Origin: Stramenopiles sp. TOSAG23-3 | Lineage: Eukaryota > Sar | Direction: 5' to 3' | DNA length: 19,212 nt | NCBI GenBank assembly: GCA_900128585.1 | Contig: LT642314.1 | Coordinates: forward strand, 4,677 to 23,888 | In this document: positions 1 to 8,708 of the stretch, one piece after another | Layout of the letters: each line of letters begins with the position of its first letter | How positions within the stretch are numbered: the first letter of the stretch is position 1 | Translations under genes and position numbers: made by a program | The notes under the pieces: generated by a model | What the model saw: the letters and a program-made list of their open reading frames with translations, nothing else | What the model was told of the DNA's origin: nothing | Database searches by the model: none

Positions 1-27
1 GGGGGGGGGGGGGGGGGGGGGGGGGGG
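1..27. repeat. 27-nt poly-G homopolymer
   Basis: The window opens with 27 consecutive G, followed at once by AT-rich TAT/TTA sequence. It may be a true homopolymer, a contig-end artefact, or a basecalling artefact. Nothing in the flank distinguishes these. Confidence 0.9.
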
Positions 28-887
28 TATTATATTATTATACAGAGAGAGAAGAAGAAAGAAAAATGATTTTTATAAAATGTGACATTCATTTTTTTAT
101 TATTTTTTAAAAGCGTAATAATATCTAAGATATAAGTGGATAAGTCTATATAATGTACATACTACTAATTAATATGATGTATAAATATAATAAAAGTTGT
201 CGTCTAAATACTAACTAGTCTAGTTAATTCCTACGAGGAGAAAAAGAACGTTAGTATAGTTTTCATTTTCAGCACAGGAAAGGACTCTATAATATTTATT
301 TTCAATACTGTGTAGTTATAGTTGAATAAATTTTATTTTTTGAAAAGGTGAAATTGTGTTCCAATAAATAATTAAATAGGGGATATTCGTACTTTTAAAA
401 ACAAAAGGAAATATGAAATAATTAAGGATACAATATATAATTATATTTCATATTATAATATAACTAATGTATTAAATATGATGTTACATATTTATAAACA
501 CCTTAATTAATAGAAGGGTCAATCAATATTCTTCGCTATTATACCCACTCCTAGAAAAACATCTTCTTTTTCTACATAACAGGGCAATACGGGGTCGGGT
601 GTGATGCGAGAAGATGAAAATCGACGACGATGGTGGAGGATGATGATGATGAATGACGACACGACGAGAGGAGACAGACTGCCACCACGAAGAAACAAAA
701 GACGTTGTTTCTTTTACGTTTTCCATCCCATGTACAAAAATTTAATAAACGCACACTCTGAAATTAATTCATTAGAATACAACCAACGAAATTATAAAAA
801 TCGAATTGAAACAAAAACGTGCAAGGAAAGAACGACACGAACACCGTGAAGTCGTAAGTTTATGCAATTGTTAGACACGCTCACGTA
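28..887. other. AT-rich left flank without a convincing gene
   Basis: Low-complexity AT-rich sequence with a purine run (GAGAGAGAAGAAG type) near 45-65, giving way to mixed sequence after about 590. An open frame at 601-849 (+) encodes a run of Arg and Met from GAT/ATG-type repeats and has no recognisable domain, so I do not call it. The last roughly 100 bases probably hold the promoter and leader of the J-domain gene. Confidence 0.6.
793..800 (+). promoter_or_regulatory. TATA-like box of the J-domain gene
   Basis: TATAAAAA lies 87 bases upstream of the ATG at 888, on the coding strand. This fits a TATA box with a leader of about 55-60 nt. In an AT-rich spacer such matches also arise by chance. 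Confidence 0.35.
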
Positions 888-3137
888 ATGGCAACCAAAG
901 CGAACGCTCAGATTTCTGAGGGGACGAAGCTGCTGCAGAAGAAAGAGTACCATGCGGCGTTTGCAGTTTTGGAGTGTGTGTCCCAGACCTACCCGATGTC
1001 ATCTGCATCGGAACGGGCTCAACAGTATGCAAAGAAAGCCCTTGGTCACTTGTCGAGTGATCCTTACGCAGCGTTGAATATTTCTAGGAGAAGTAACCGG
1101 GCGACTGTTAAAAAGAGCTATCGAAAGCTAGCTTTAAAGTACCATCCTGATAAAAATGCACACACCTCGGACCTCTTTAAGGTAATCAACGAAGCCTATG
1201 ACAAACTGAAAGACAAACCGACACCAAAAAAGGCACAAGCGTTTACCCAGAGCAGCGCGGCGACTCCGCCACAGAAACAGCACCACAGGCGTCGCAAGCA
1301 CAAAAAGCACGAGAGCAAGACCAACGCTTCCAACAAAGGCTACAACACCGCGTTTAAGAAAGCAGCATATGAAAGGTTTGTGAAGCAGCAGCAACAAGAG
1401 CGGGAACGCCAGCAGGACGGGCGCGGGTATGATTATGGGCCGAAATCGGCGCGAGCATCTTCGGGTACTTCCTCTGCCCCTAAGCGTAGCTTTTTTCGCC
1501 CTGCAAACGAGCGATCGTATGGAAGTTCTACATCATCCTACGGCAACCCAAAGCCTCCACCCCGTCAACGAGCCTCCAGCACGTCCTGGGCGCGCAATCA
1601 GCCCGGGTTTCCGGAAAGACAAGGCGATGCTCCAAAGTCTGCTCGAGGGGAAGCTGAGAAGTGGAAAAACGCGAAATACCCATATTCGCAGAAACACAAC
1701 GAAAAGCAGCGCTCAAAGCCAACACCAACACCGGACGAGGAAACGAAGGCTGACGAGTACTACCGACAGGCCGAAGAAGCAATGCAAAATTTTTGGAAAA
1801 CGGGTGTCTTCCCTTTTGAGTTTGCAAAAAATGCTCCGACAGCAGCTGCAGAAATGTTCGCCAAGATGTTCCAAAACCAACCATCGGCTCAAAGACAGGC
1901 GTTTGAGAAAATGTTTAGTGACAAGTTTACAGGAGCGGGTAGGGAACACCATCAAGGGGGGGCGTGGGGGGCATCAGGCTCAGCGAAAAACAATAGTTCA
2001 AAAACTCACCAACGGCGCCCTGCCCCTACCACAGAGATACCAAAACATGGAATGCCGACTCCACGTGTTACAGGTCTAAGAATACACGAGGTGTCGGATG
2101 TTTCGGTAGTTTTAACGTGGAATACTGTTGTCCAAGGGATCAGCGCCGGCTTAACCGATGTGCTGTACGAGCTCCAGTTCAAAGAATTTAGTGCTGCGCA
2201 TTGGCAAGTAAGTTCGGAGACAATTAGGACTACGACTGTAAGAAAGAAAGGTTTGAAACCAGGGAAGAGGTACGAGTTCCGTGTTCGTGCCCGGGCATCG
2301 CGAAAGGAAGGGGCTTGGAGCCAGACGATAGCATCCAGAACTGAAAGCGGCACCCCCAGCGCGCCGCATATAAGTAAACTCATCGAAGTGGCGTCTACCA
2401 GCGTAAGGATTGTTTGGAATGAGCCAGAGTGCAACGGGGCTGCTGTCAGGCAGTACGAGCTGCAATGGAGGCATTCTGGTAGCACGTTCTGGCAGACGGC
2501 AAGCGCTACTTTGAAAGGAACGGATTGCAGAAAGAAAAATCTGTTACCGTCGAGACGATACGAGTTCCGAATACGTGCAATGAATCGAGTTGGGTGGTCA
2601 GAATGGAGTTGCTCTAGAATTTGCACCACCGATGCGCGTCCAATATCTCCGAAAGTAGTGAAGGAAGAGAAGACAGAGAGTGCCCCGAAAGAAGCCCACA
2701 AAGATGCGGAGGAAAAGAAACCGGAGCCAAAAAACAAACCAGAACTAAAAAAGGCCAAACAGCCTACAGAGTATTATGAAATGTATGACGCTGGGGGAAA
2801 CTTGTACTACTGGAACGAACTTAATGGGTCTAGCTGGACACCCCCAATTTGGATAGACAGGTATGATGAAAATCTGAACATTTATTATGAGCACACAATC
2901 ACCGGCCAAAGTTTGTGGAACAAGCCTAATGCGTTCATTCCTATAATTAGAAACCACGACAAATCGCCCGATGAGTTTGAGAGTTACGCCGAAGAAGAGG
3001 AAGGCGGCAAAAGCCCATTCGAAGATATTTATAGTCCAGCATCAAAAGCTATGATGAGTGCAATTTACCCAGAAGCGCAAGGCAGAATTAACAGGAAGTC
3101 CCCGAATGTCAGCAGGGTGCAGTCGTCGCCAATATGA
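888..3137 (+). CDS. J-domain protein with two fibronectin III domains and tandem WW-like motifs
   Basis: 749 residues, one exon from ATG 888. Residues 10-50 form a helical, TPR-like pair. Residues 58-109 are a J domain, with the HPD catalytic tripeptide at 86-88, the signature that stimulates Hsp70 ATPase. Residues 110-385 are low-complexity (His/Lys/Arg, Gln, Ser/Pro). Two fibronectin III domains follow at about 391-488 and 489-583, each with the W core and the Y-E-F-R-(V/I)-R strand (461-466 and 557-562). After a Lys/Glu linker come two WW-like motifs. The first, about 626-653, has Y in place of the leading Trp, then YYWN and W650. The second, 655-680, has W655, YY, W677 and P680. The tail is acidic. 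No signal peptide or membrane segment is visible, so it is probably cytosolic. The J domain implies an Hsp70 co-chaperone; FN3 and WW-like parts probably bind partners. I know of no named family with this order. The domain calls are firm; the biological role is unknown. Confidence 0.9.
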   Translation: MATKANAQISEGTKLLQKKEYHAAFAVLECVSQTYPMSSASERAQQYAKKALGHLSSDPYAALNISRRSNRATVKKSYRKLALKYHPDKNAHTSDLFKVINEAYDKLKDKPTPKKAQAFTQSSAATPPQKQHHRRRKHKKHESKTNASNKGYNTAFKKAAYERFVKQQQQERERQQDGRGYDYGPKSARASSGTSSAPKRSFFRPANERSYGSSTSSYGNPKPPPRQRASSTSWARNQPGFPERQGDAPKSARGEAEKWKNAKYPYSQKHNEKQRSKPTPTPDEETKADEYYRQAEEAMQNFWKTGVFPFEFAKNAPTAAAEMFAKMFQNQPSAQRQAFEKMFSDKFTGAGREHHQGGAWGASGSAKNNSSKTHQRRPAPTTEIPKHGMPTPRVTGLRIHEVSDVSVVLTWNTVVQGISAGLTDVLYELQFKEFSAAHWQVSSETIRTTTVRKKGLKPGKRYEFRVRARASRKEGAWSQTIASRTESGTPSAPHISKLIEVASTSVRIVWNEPECNGAAVRQYELQWRHSGSTFWQTASATLKGTDCRKKNLLPSRRYEFRIRAMNRVGWSEWSCSRICTTDARPISPKVVKEEKTESAPKEAHKDAEEKKPEPKNKPELKKAKQPTEYYEMYDAGGNLYYWNELNGSSWTPPIWIDRYDENLNIYYEHTITGQSLWNKPNAFIPIIRNHDKSPDEFESYAEEEEGGKSPFEDIYSPASKAMMSAIYPEAQGRINRKSPNVSRVQSSPI

Positions 3138-3554
3138 GCGAGGAAAGGTAAAATATGAAATTTGTACCTTTTTTTCGTTTTAGTACAAAGTTTTGGCAGA
3201 ACGTTTTTACGAAGATGTACATTGTAGTAATCCTAAAATTCTCTTAGTATCATAACAATTTTGTCTGCTGCTCAATGAATTTGAATGCAAATCTAAAATA
3301 AGACACCTCGGTGTATGATGCTTTGCGGTATGAGTATAACTTTTTCGTCAAATTACCAAAATATAAGAAGAGTGTGTGAAAATGATCATATATGGAAATA
3401 TGATATAAATTTGAAGAACAAACATTTAAAAATACCTTCAAATAAATGATACACACTCTAAGAGAACGGGCGCCAAGGGTTACTCTTACGCCACCCAAGG
3501 GATCCTACTTCGAATTACACAATCCCTGAATCGAGCGACAACCGGCTAATGCTC
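3138..3554. other. Intergenic spacer between convergent genes
   Basis: This spacer holds the 3' flanks of the J-domain gene (+) and the small orphan gene (-). It is AT-rich to about 3460, then moderately GC to 3554. An open frame at 3250-3498 (-) has AT-driven composition (Phe/Tyr/Leu/Ser) and no recognisable domain. No tRNA cloverleaf was found in the GC-richer end. Confidence 0.6.
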
Positions 3555-4025
3555 TTACCGAAGACTCTTCGTTGTTTTTTTTGGCGGTGGTGCTGGGGCC
3601 GCTAAATCGGCCTCGGTGCCCCCTGCCCTTTTAATCATTTCGTATAGCTCGTTCCCGTTCCCTTTAAGGGCCGAACCTTTGTCTTGTGGTGGTATCATTT
3701 TCCCATAAACGGCCTCATCTCCCGGAGGAGGTGCGTCCGGCGGTGGTACTATTGAGTGTCCTTGATTCTCTATGCGCATCGCTGCGTGGTAGGAACGAGA
3801 GTACGCTGTTGGTGGTTTGAGGCCGTTGACCGTCATTAACGTGTGAGTATATTTCAGACCATGCACAGCAGCTGAGTTTGCCCACCATGGGGGGAAATTT
3901 CTATACCAGGAAGGCGGTGTCGAAAGCTTCGATAGGGGTTCGCTGGAACCCGCGTCCGAGTCAGGGGCCACACACACAGAAACTGCCAAAGTTTGACAGC
4001 AAAACAATGTATATAGAAGGCGCAT
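3555..4025 (-). CDS. Small proline-rich orphan protein, possibly secreted
   Basis: 156 residues, not recognised. The ATG at 4025 is fixed by an in-frame TAA three codons upstream. Residues 1-20 (MRLLYTLFCCQTLAVSVCVA) are hydrophobic and end in a plausible signal-peptidase site after Ala20. They could instead be an organelle-targeting or anchor segment. The middle part (about 38-85) is aromatic-rich, with W40, W47, W48 and several Tyr. The C-terminal third is proline-rich (VPPPDAPPPGDE, APAPPPKK) and ends basic. Spacer-distinct base composition and a TATATATA box 60 bases upstream favour a real gene. The opposite frame (3878-4138, +) overlaps its 5' half but lacks domains and runs into AT-rich sequence. 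Function unknown. Confidence 0.55.
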   Translation of the reverse strand: MRLLYTLFCCQTLAVSVCVAPDSDAGSSEPLSKLSTPPSWYRNFPPWWANSAAVHGLKYTHTLMTVNGLKPPTAYSRSYHAAMRIENQGHSIVPPPDAPPPGDEAVYGKMIPPQDKGSALKGNGNELYEMIKRAGGTEADLAAPAPPPKKTTKSLR

Positions 4026-4084
4026 TATTAGTTAAAAACGGCCTCCCACTTGGCTTTGTATCTCGGCAACAAACTCACACAAAG

Positions 4085-4092
4085 TATATATA
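4085..4092 (-). promoter_or_regulatory. TATA-like box of the orphan gene
   Basis: TATATATA (self-complementary) sits 60 bases upstream of the start codon at 4025, a normal distance for a TATA box with a short leader. Confidence 0.4.
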
Positions 4093-4312
4093 CAACGGCA
4101 CGAAACTTGTCAAAACAAACAACCGTTTTATGTTTTAAAATGTGTATGCTGAATATGGTCCTGGGTGTTAACTTAGGATACATTGGAAATCGTCGCAACT
4201 AACCAGATTTACTGAGAACGTTTAAATTGATTGCATGCTGCAATTTTATTGGAAGATGATTATTGTTGAGATGTGGTGTGTGGTATTATTATTATTATAA
4301 TAAAATTATTGA

Positions 4313-4327
4313 CATAGTAATACTATG
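4313..4327. repeat. 15-nt palindrome
   Basis: CATAGTA-A-TACTATG has two perfect 7-nt inverted arms around one A. It adjoins a TTA repeat and could be a dimeric factor site or a chance match in AT-rich DNA. Confidence 0.5.
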
Positions 4328-4536
4328 CATGCTGCTGCATTCTTCCTCCGCCCTCCTTCTCCTCATCATCTTCATCTCGTTTTTCTTTCCCTTCTTCCTC
4401 GTATTTTGATTCGTGTTTTTAAGCGACGGCGGTGCGTCGTCTTCTTCGTACTTAAATTTCGTCATATTGGTACAGTTTATTTGTTTTTAAATAGGTATGG
4501 TTCCTACTGTAGTTCGGTCACGCTGTCTGCTTTGAG

Positions 4537-4608
4537 ATTTTTATTTTAATTAGGCATGCATGCACCGTGGCCATTTTTATTTTAATTAGGCATGCATGCA
4601 CCGTGGCC
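4537..4608. repeat. Perfect 36-bp head-to-tail tandem duplication
   Basis: The unit at 4537-4572 is repeated without a mismatch at 4573-4608. It begins with ATTTTTATTTTAATTAGG and includes the self-complementary GCATGCATGC. The absence of divergence suggests a recent duplication. Confidence 0.95.
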
Positions 4609-4823
4609 TTTTGGATAGTCTACGAGTGTGTCGTCTACTCTCGTCCTCCTCTTTTAGTCGTCTAACTATTTCCTTCTGTTTGAGCTCAAGATCATTCCTG
4701 TCTCGGTGAAGGTGAGTACCGTGCCCGTATTATTACCGTAGTAATAGCAATGCAATAAACAATAATTGCACAGTTCGTGAAGTTGCCAGTAGTTATTCTT
4801 TTTTTTTTTTGGCGTTTTTGATC

Positions 4824-4840
4824 TACGAGGTAACCTCGTA
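4824..4840. repeat. 17-nt palindrome with 8-nt arms
   Basis: TACGAGGT-A-ACCTCGTA has perfect 8-nt inverted arms around one base. It is GC-richer than its surroundings and lies about 700 bases upstream of the IQ-motif gene, so it is a candidate protein-binding site. Confidence 0.6.
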
Positions 4841-5280
4841 TCTGACAAAACAACATCGACCGCTAATAATAATAATATGAAACAAACATCAACATACTGT
4901 ACCGTAGCATCTCAAACACGGTTTCTTTATCTTCCATAATAAAATTTTAATAGGAATATATAAATCAAATAAGTATAATTATATGTATAATAATATAATT
5001 AATAAATGTTCCTTCCTTCTCGAGAAAAGATGATTAAAACGGAATTATAATTTAATAATTAATAATTAATTATTCTTTTCTTTCGTCATTCTTCTTCTTC
5101 CAATAATTTTATTAAAGATAACAGGGTTACAGCACAGTATCAAATGAAAATTATATTTTTACAACGAACAAAAAAAAAAAGGAAGAATAAAAAAATAAAA
5201 ATAAAAGGACCATCATCATGAATCAAAATAAAACCAAAAAAAAAAAACATAATACAGTACCGTACTACGACGGTAATACA

Positions 5281-5333
5281 CCCTTCTTCTTTTTTTCTTC
5301 TCTCTCATCCTCCATCTTCTCCTCCTCCTACTT
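5281..5333 (+). repeat. Pyrimidine-rich tract upstream of the IQ-motif gene
   Basis: About 50 bases almost entirely C and T on the coding strand. A similar tract is at 4341-4400. Such tracts occur in promoters and leaders and can adopt triplex structure; no function is shown here. Confidence 0.5.
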
Positions 5334-5496
5334 AGTACCTGGGGTTTCGCTTTTTTTTAAAGTGCAATCACTAAAGTTTGTTATATCAATATACAATGTA
5401 CAATTGGAAAAGTTTAGGAAGGAACGTTTCAACTTGATTTGCCAGTTCCATTAAATCAGGACCGTTAGTTGTCATAGAGGTAGTTGGGTGGAAGAA

Positions 5497-5504
5497 TATA
5501 TAGA
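5497..5504 (+). promoter_or_regulatory. TATA-like box close to the IQ-motif gene
   Basis: TATATAGA lies 20 bases before the ATG at 5525. If used it would leave almost no leader, so it could also be a chance match. Confidence 0.2.
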
Positions 5505-5524
5505 CGATCGAGAAGTGAAAATCG

Positions 5525-8413
5525 ATGGCTTCTACAGAGGAGGAACCAAACGGATTGGACGGAACGGAAGACGAGGTCAATAATGGTGGTGCTCCTGACC
5601 CAGAAATAGAAGAGAAAGATAATAAAATTGACGATGTTGCCGATGCAAGTAAGGCACCGGAGCCTGACGATGCATCGCCTCCTGTTTTGGATGGGCTTGG
5701 AGGGGACGAAGAAATGATGGAAAACGTTGCGGAGAACATCAGTCCGGCACTAGAGAGTGAGCCTGTCGAAGTTGTTGGGGACGAGCCGACGTCCCCAGAA
5801 GAAAATGTAGAGACCCCCGAAAAAACACCCACAGAGGAGACAGCACCGGCAGAAGAGGAAGCCGCAGGAGAATTCAGCGAAGAAGTCACTGAGAACGCCC
5901 TAGTTGAGGGAGCTGTTTTAGACAAAAATATAGAGGACAAGGGCAGTACCCAACCAATTGACGACGACTCCATGAACGTCATATTAGGTGGCATATTGGA
6001 CGATGTAGTGGGGGAAGTTTGCAGAAGCGACGAGATAGACGCATCACCCGAAGAAATAGAGACATCGCCAGAAGCAGATGGTGGCACACAAATAGAGACC
6101 CCCCTAGAAACTAGTGAAGTTGAAAAAATATCAGTAGAGGGCGATGCCGCAAAAATAGAGACGCCGCTTGACATAGACGAAATGATGGCCATGGGTGACG
6201 ATACGGACAACAGTGTAGCACCCCAGCCACAGCCGGCAGAAAACTCCCACAGCACTGACGCATATGTAGAGACTCCACGAGAGCTGAGAATGGAGTTTGC
6301 AAAGAACGAGAACATTATTCAAGAGCAACCACAAGCACTTTCAATCTCTGACATGGTTGCTGCTCGGGAAGCGGATGAGAAGCAGCGACAGGAGGAGAAA
6401 GCCAAACGGGCGGAAATACGAAAATTGAAGGCAGAGCAAGCAAAGGCAGCGACAAAAATAGCGACGGCCGCAAGGGGTCGCATGGCTCGTAAAACCGTTT
6501 CTGAACGAAGGAAGAACGTTCGCGCTTCAAAACAAATCCAAGCGGCATGTCGAGGGCATTTAGGGAGGAAACGAGTGAAAAACATCAGGGAAGAAAAGAG
6601 AATGCAGGCAATGGAGATGGAGCAAAAGAGACTGCTGGACGAAGCCGATAGATTAGAAAAATTAAGGCAGCAACAAGCTGAGGAAGCAGCCCCAGCGGCA
6701 TCAGTAGTCGAAGAAAGTAAAGATTTTGATGGCGCGGCAAGTACAATAGCGTCTTATGTTGACTCAGAAGAAGATTTAGAATTAGACATTGATTTCGAAT
6801 CAGAACAAACCCACCCGAACGCAGATACGAAAGACTCAAAGGCCTTGGACATTGCACTGGATGTGCTTAAAGGAGCAGATGACGAGGATGTAGATCTCGG
6901 GGTTTTGGACGAGTCTGTTGAAGTTCGGGTGCCCGCCCCTGTTGATACGACGTATTCAGGGGAAGAAGATATATTGACCAACCCCGTCGCGCAGCATGCA
7001 AAATTAGTGGCAAATAGCGGTATGTTGGAAACCAGTTTGCATGGCGCATCTCCACCCCCTCGCACGCCATCCAGAATGGTAACGAACTCCCCCGTTTCGA
7101 TGAACTTGCGTTGGCAAACGGCGGCATGTGTGCTCATACAATCAACCTGGAGAGGGTGTCACTTTCGCCGTGTAAACAGGCTCATGCTCACTGCACTAAA
7201 GCGGCTGAAGAAACGAGCTATCCGTGAGAATGAGATAGTCCAGATGCACACAGAAGAAATGGACGAGCAGCGTAGAGAGTTCCGAGGGATTGAGCTTATT
7301 TTATCCATGGAACAGCGAAAGGTTAGGCGCCTAGAAGGTTCGATGGGAGAAGCGCAAAGGAACCATGAATTGCACATGTCGCAACGTTCCGCCGGGAAGT
7401 TTGTAGACTTTAAAGATAGCGGGAAAACGTCCATTCGCGTGAATGCTTCACCGCATAAAAAGAAATCTATACCGTTTACTGTCCACGCGCAACACCAGGC
7501 AAGGAAATCGGCAGAAAGTGATTTGGCCGAGGCAAACGGTAAGATTAGGCGCATGAACTATACTATCAAACAATTGCTAGAAAAATTGAAGATGAATGCT
7601 TCGAACTACAAAGTGAAAGCGGACGAAGAGGTAGCCAAAATACGAAAAGAAATGTTCCACCACGAAAAGCGAAGTCAAAGTGAAATTTCGCGCCTTACGT
7701 TAATCATAGATAAAATGGGGAAAGACCCGGACTTAAATCCGGGTTTGTATGAGTCTCCAAAAATGCCTCCCATCTCTAGTGCTGCACAAACCGACGATCG
7801 AATGATTGTGAAAGAAGAGGGAACCGGAGGAATGTTCAAGGGTTCCGCCTGGAATACTCCTGGCAATGATGTGAGCAGAAGGTCCAATTATACAGAGACA
7901 TCTTTGGCTGGCCGCAGCCCCGGTTTAAAGTCGTACAATCGAGGCTTTGATCCGTACACACCGGCTAGTACATACCACGACACCGGGACAAAAGGCAAGC
8001 GGGGCGCTGGCATTAACGCAAAATCCCAGCATCGTGGTTTGCAAAGAGCTAGCATATCTTTGCCGGAAATAAGGGAAGCAGTGAATGGCAGCACTACGCC
8101 AGCAAGTACCTCAACATTTGGTGGGTTTCGTTCGCCGCAGTCGTCCGGTAGCGCTAGGTATGATTATACAATGTCTCCTCTGCTGCAAAGAGTTTCGTCA
8201 GTAGGTGATGTTGCAGCCTCGAGCCCGTCAAGGCGAAGTGGCCAGGGATTAGGACATAGAGGGCTTGAGAGTCCAAAATTAAAGGATTCGAAACGAGGAC
8301 GAGCACTTTCTTCCGCAACCGACACTCCAAATATGACGGCGTCGGGGATGGGATTAAACTACGCTGCAGGGACGCTGAGTTCTGCAGGCTTGCGAAAGCT
8401 TTATGGGGTGTAA
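5525..8413 (+). CDS. IQ-motif coiled-coil protein with acidic N-terminus
   Basis: 962 residues, one exon. Residues 1-260 are acidic and disordered, with repeated (I/V)ETP motifs at 95-98, 190-193, 211-214 and 248-251, and IETS at 178-181. A charged helix (about 270-305) leads into two adjacent IQ motifs, about 308-330 (AATKIATAARGRMARK) and 333-354 (ASKQIQAACRGHLGRKRV). A third is at about 533-555 (CVLIQSTWRGCHFRR). IQ motifs bind calmodulin or EF-hand light chains. Coiled coils follow at about 355-395, 555-620 and 655-735. Residues 740-962 are basic, Ser/Pro-rich and disordered, with many SP and TP pairs. No motor, kinase or membrane domain is visible. This arrangement resembles calmodulin-binding scaffolds of centrosomes, basal bodies and flagella, but no specific orthologue is recognised. 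The long frame on the opposite strand (5386-6315) is a serine-rich mirror of the acidic repeats. Confidence 0.85.
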   Translation: MASTEEEPNGLDGTEDEVNNGGAPDPEIEEKDNKIDDVADASKAPEPDDASPPVLDGLGGDEEMMENVAENISPALESEPVEVVGDEPTSPEENVETPEKTPTEETAPAEEEAAGEFSEEVTENALVEGAVLDKNIEDKGSTQPIDDDSMNVILGGILDDVVGEVCRSDEIDASPEEIETSPEADGGTQIETPLETSEVEKISVEGDAAKIETPLDIDEMMAMGDDTDNSVAPQPQPAENSHSTDAYVETPRELRMEFAKNENIIQEQPQALSISDMVAAREADEKQRQEEKAKRAEIRKLKAEQAKAATKIATAARGRMARKTVSERRKNVRASKQIQAACRGHLGRKRVKNIREEKRMQAMEMEQKRLLDEADRLEKLRQQQAEEAAPAASVVEESKDFDGAASTIASYVDSEEDLELDIDFESEQTHPNADTKDSKALDIALDVLKGADDEDVDLGVLDESVEVRVPAPVDTTYSGEEDILTNPVAQHAKLVANSGMLETSLHGASPPPRTPSRMVTNSPVSMNLRWQTAACVLIQSTWRGCHFRRVNRLMLTALKRLKKRAIRENEIVQMHTEEMDEQRREFRGIELILSMEQRKVRRLEGSMGEAQRNHELHMSQRSAGKFVDFKDSGKTSIRVNASPHKKKSIPFTVHAQHQARKSAESDLAEANGKIRRMNYTIKQLLEKLKMNASNYKVKADEEVAKIRKEMFHHEKRSQSEISRLTLIIDKMGKDPDLNPGLYESPKMPPISSAAQTDDRMIVKEEGTGGMFKGSAWNTPGNDVSRRSNYTETSLAGRSPGLKSYNRGFDPYTPASTYHDTGTKGKRGAGINAKSQHRGLQRASISLPEIREAVNGSTTPASTSTFGGFRSPQSSGSARYDYTMSPLLQRVSSVGDVAASSPSRRSGQGLGHRGLESPKLKDSKRGRALSSATDTPNMTASGMGLNYAAGTLSSAGLRKLYGV

Positions 8414-8708
8414 ATCCAATGTGTTAGAGTATATGTGACAAATGGCAACGGTTCGTAAATTTTTAACTGAATATAGTAAAATTAAATAATGTGTGTTCTG
8501 GCAAAACAAGTTTCATTAAAGACTTCTTTAAACGTACAAAAGTAAGAAAACATTCTCGCAGACCCTTCCGAAACATTCAATCTCATTTGGCGAACCCCGA
8601 ACAGATATTATTCCCACTCCTCCCAGTTACGAACATCTTTTTTTATTACAGACGTTATACGCTCTGCGCATACAAAGACTGAAATATTTATTTACAAAAA
8701 CACTACTA
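8414..8708. other. Convergent 3' spacer
   Basis: A short spacer shared by the ends of the IQ-motif gene (+) and the dynactin gene (-). The frame at 8491-8682 (+) has no domain signature. Confidence 0.6.
8687..8692 (-). terminator. AATAAA polyadenylation signal of the dynactin 6 gene
   Basis: On the minus strand AATAAA occurs 17 bases after the TGA stop (8709-8711), correctly oriented and at a usable distance. AATAAA is expected fairly often in AT-rich DNA. Confidence 0.4.

Larger units (their letters stand above)
4026..5524. other. Divergent intergenic spacer of 1.5 kb
   Basis: No gene is supported here. The spacer contains TTA/TAA microsatellite runs (about 4286-4310 and 5040-5075), a perfect 36-bp tandem duplication, two short palindromes, and pyrimidine-rich tracts at about 4341-4400 and 5281-5333. 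Open frames such as 4325-4549 (+) and 5218-5454 (+) come from the pyrimidine-rich tracts and have no domain signature. It must hold the promoters of the orphan gene (-) and of the IQ-motif gene (+). Confidence 0.6.

Noticed and set aside
601-849. 82-codon plus-strand frame rich in Arg and Met
   Set aside because: Produced by GAT/ATG-type low-complexity sequence; no domain is seen, and it overlaps the presumed promoter of the J-domain gene.
2006-2758. 250-codon minus-strand frame across the FN3 region
   Set aside because: It lies opposite two well-formed FN3 domains, and its own sequence has no recognisable motif.
3460-3554. GC-richer patch with TTCGAAT-like sequence resembling a tRNA T-loop
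   Set aside because: No acceptor stem pairing, no D-arm and no box A at correct spacing could be built on either strand.
4325-5454. Plus-strand frames 4325-4549 and 5218-5454
   Set aside because: Both come from pyrimidine-rich, low-complexity tracts giving Ser/Phe/Leu runs without domain features.
5386-6315. 309-codon serine-rich frame on the minus strand
   Set aside because: It is antisense to the acidic Glu/Asp repeats of the IQ protein, which read as Ser/Phe on the other strand. No domain is seen.
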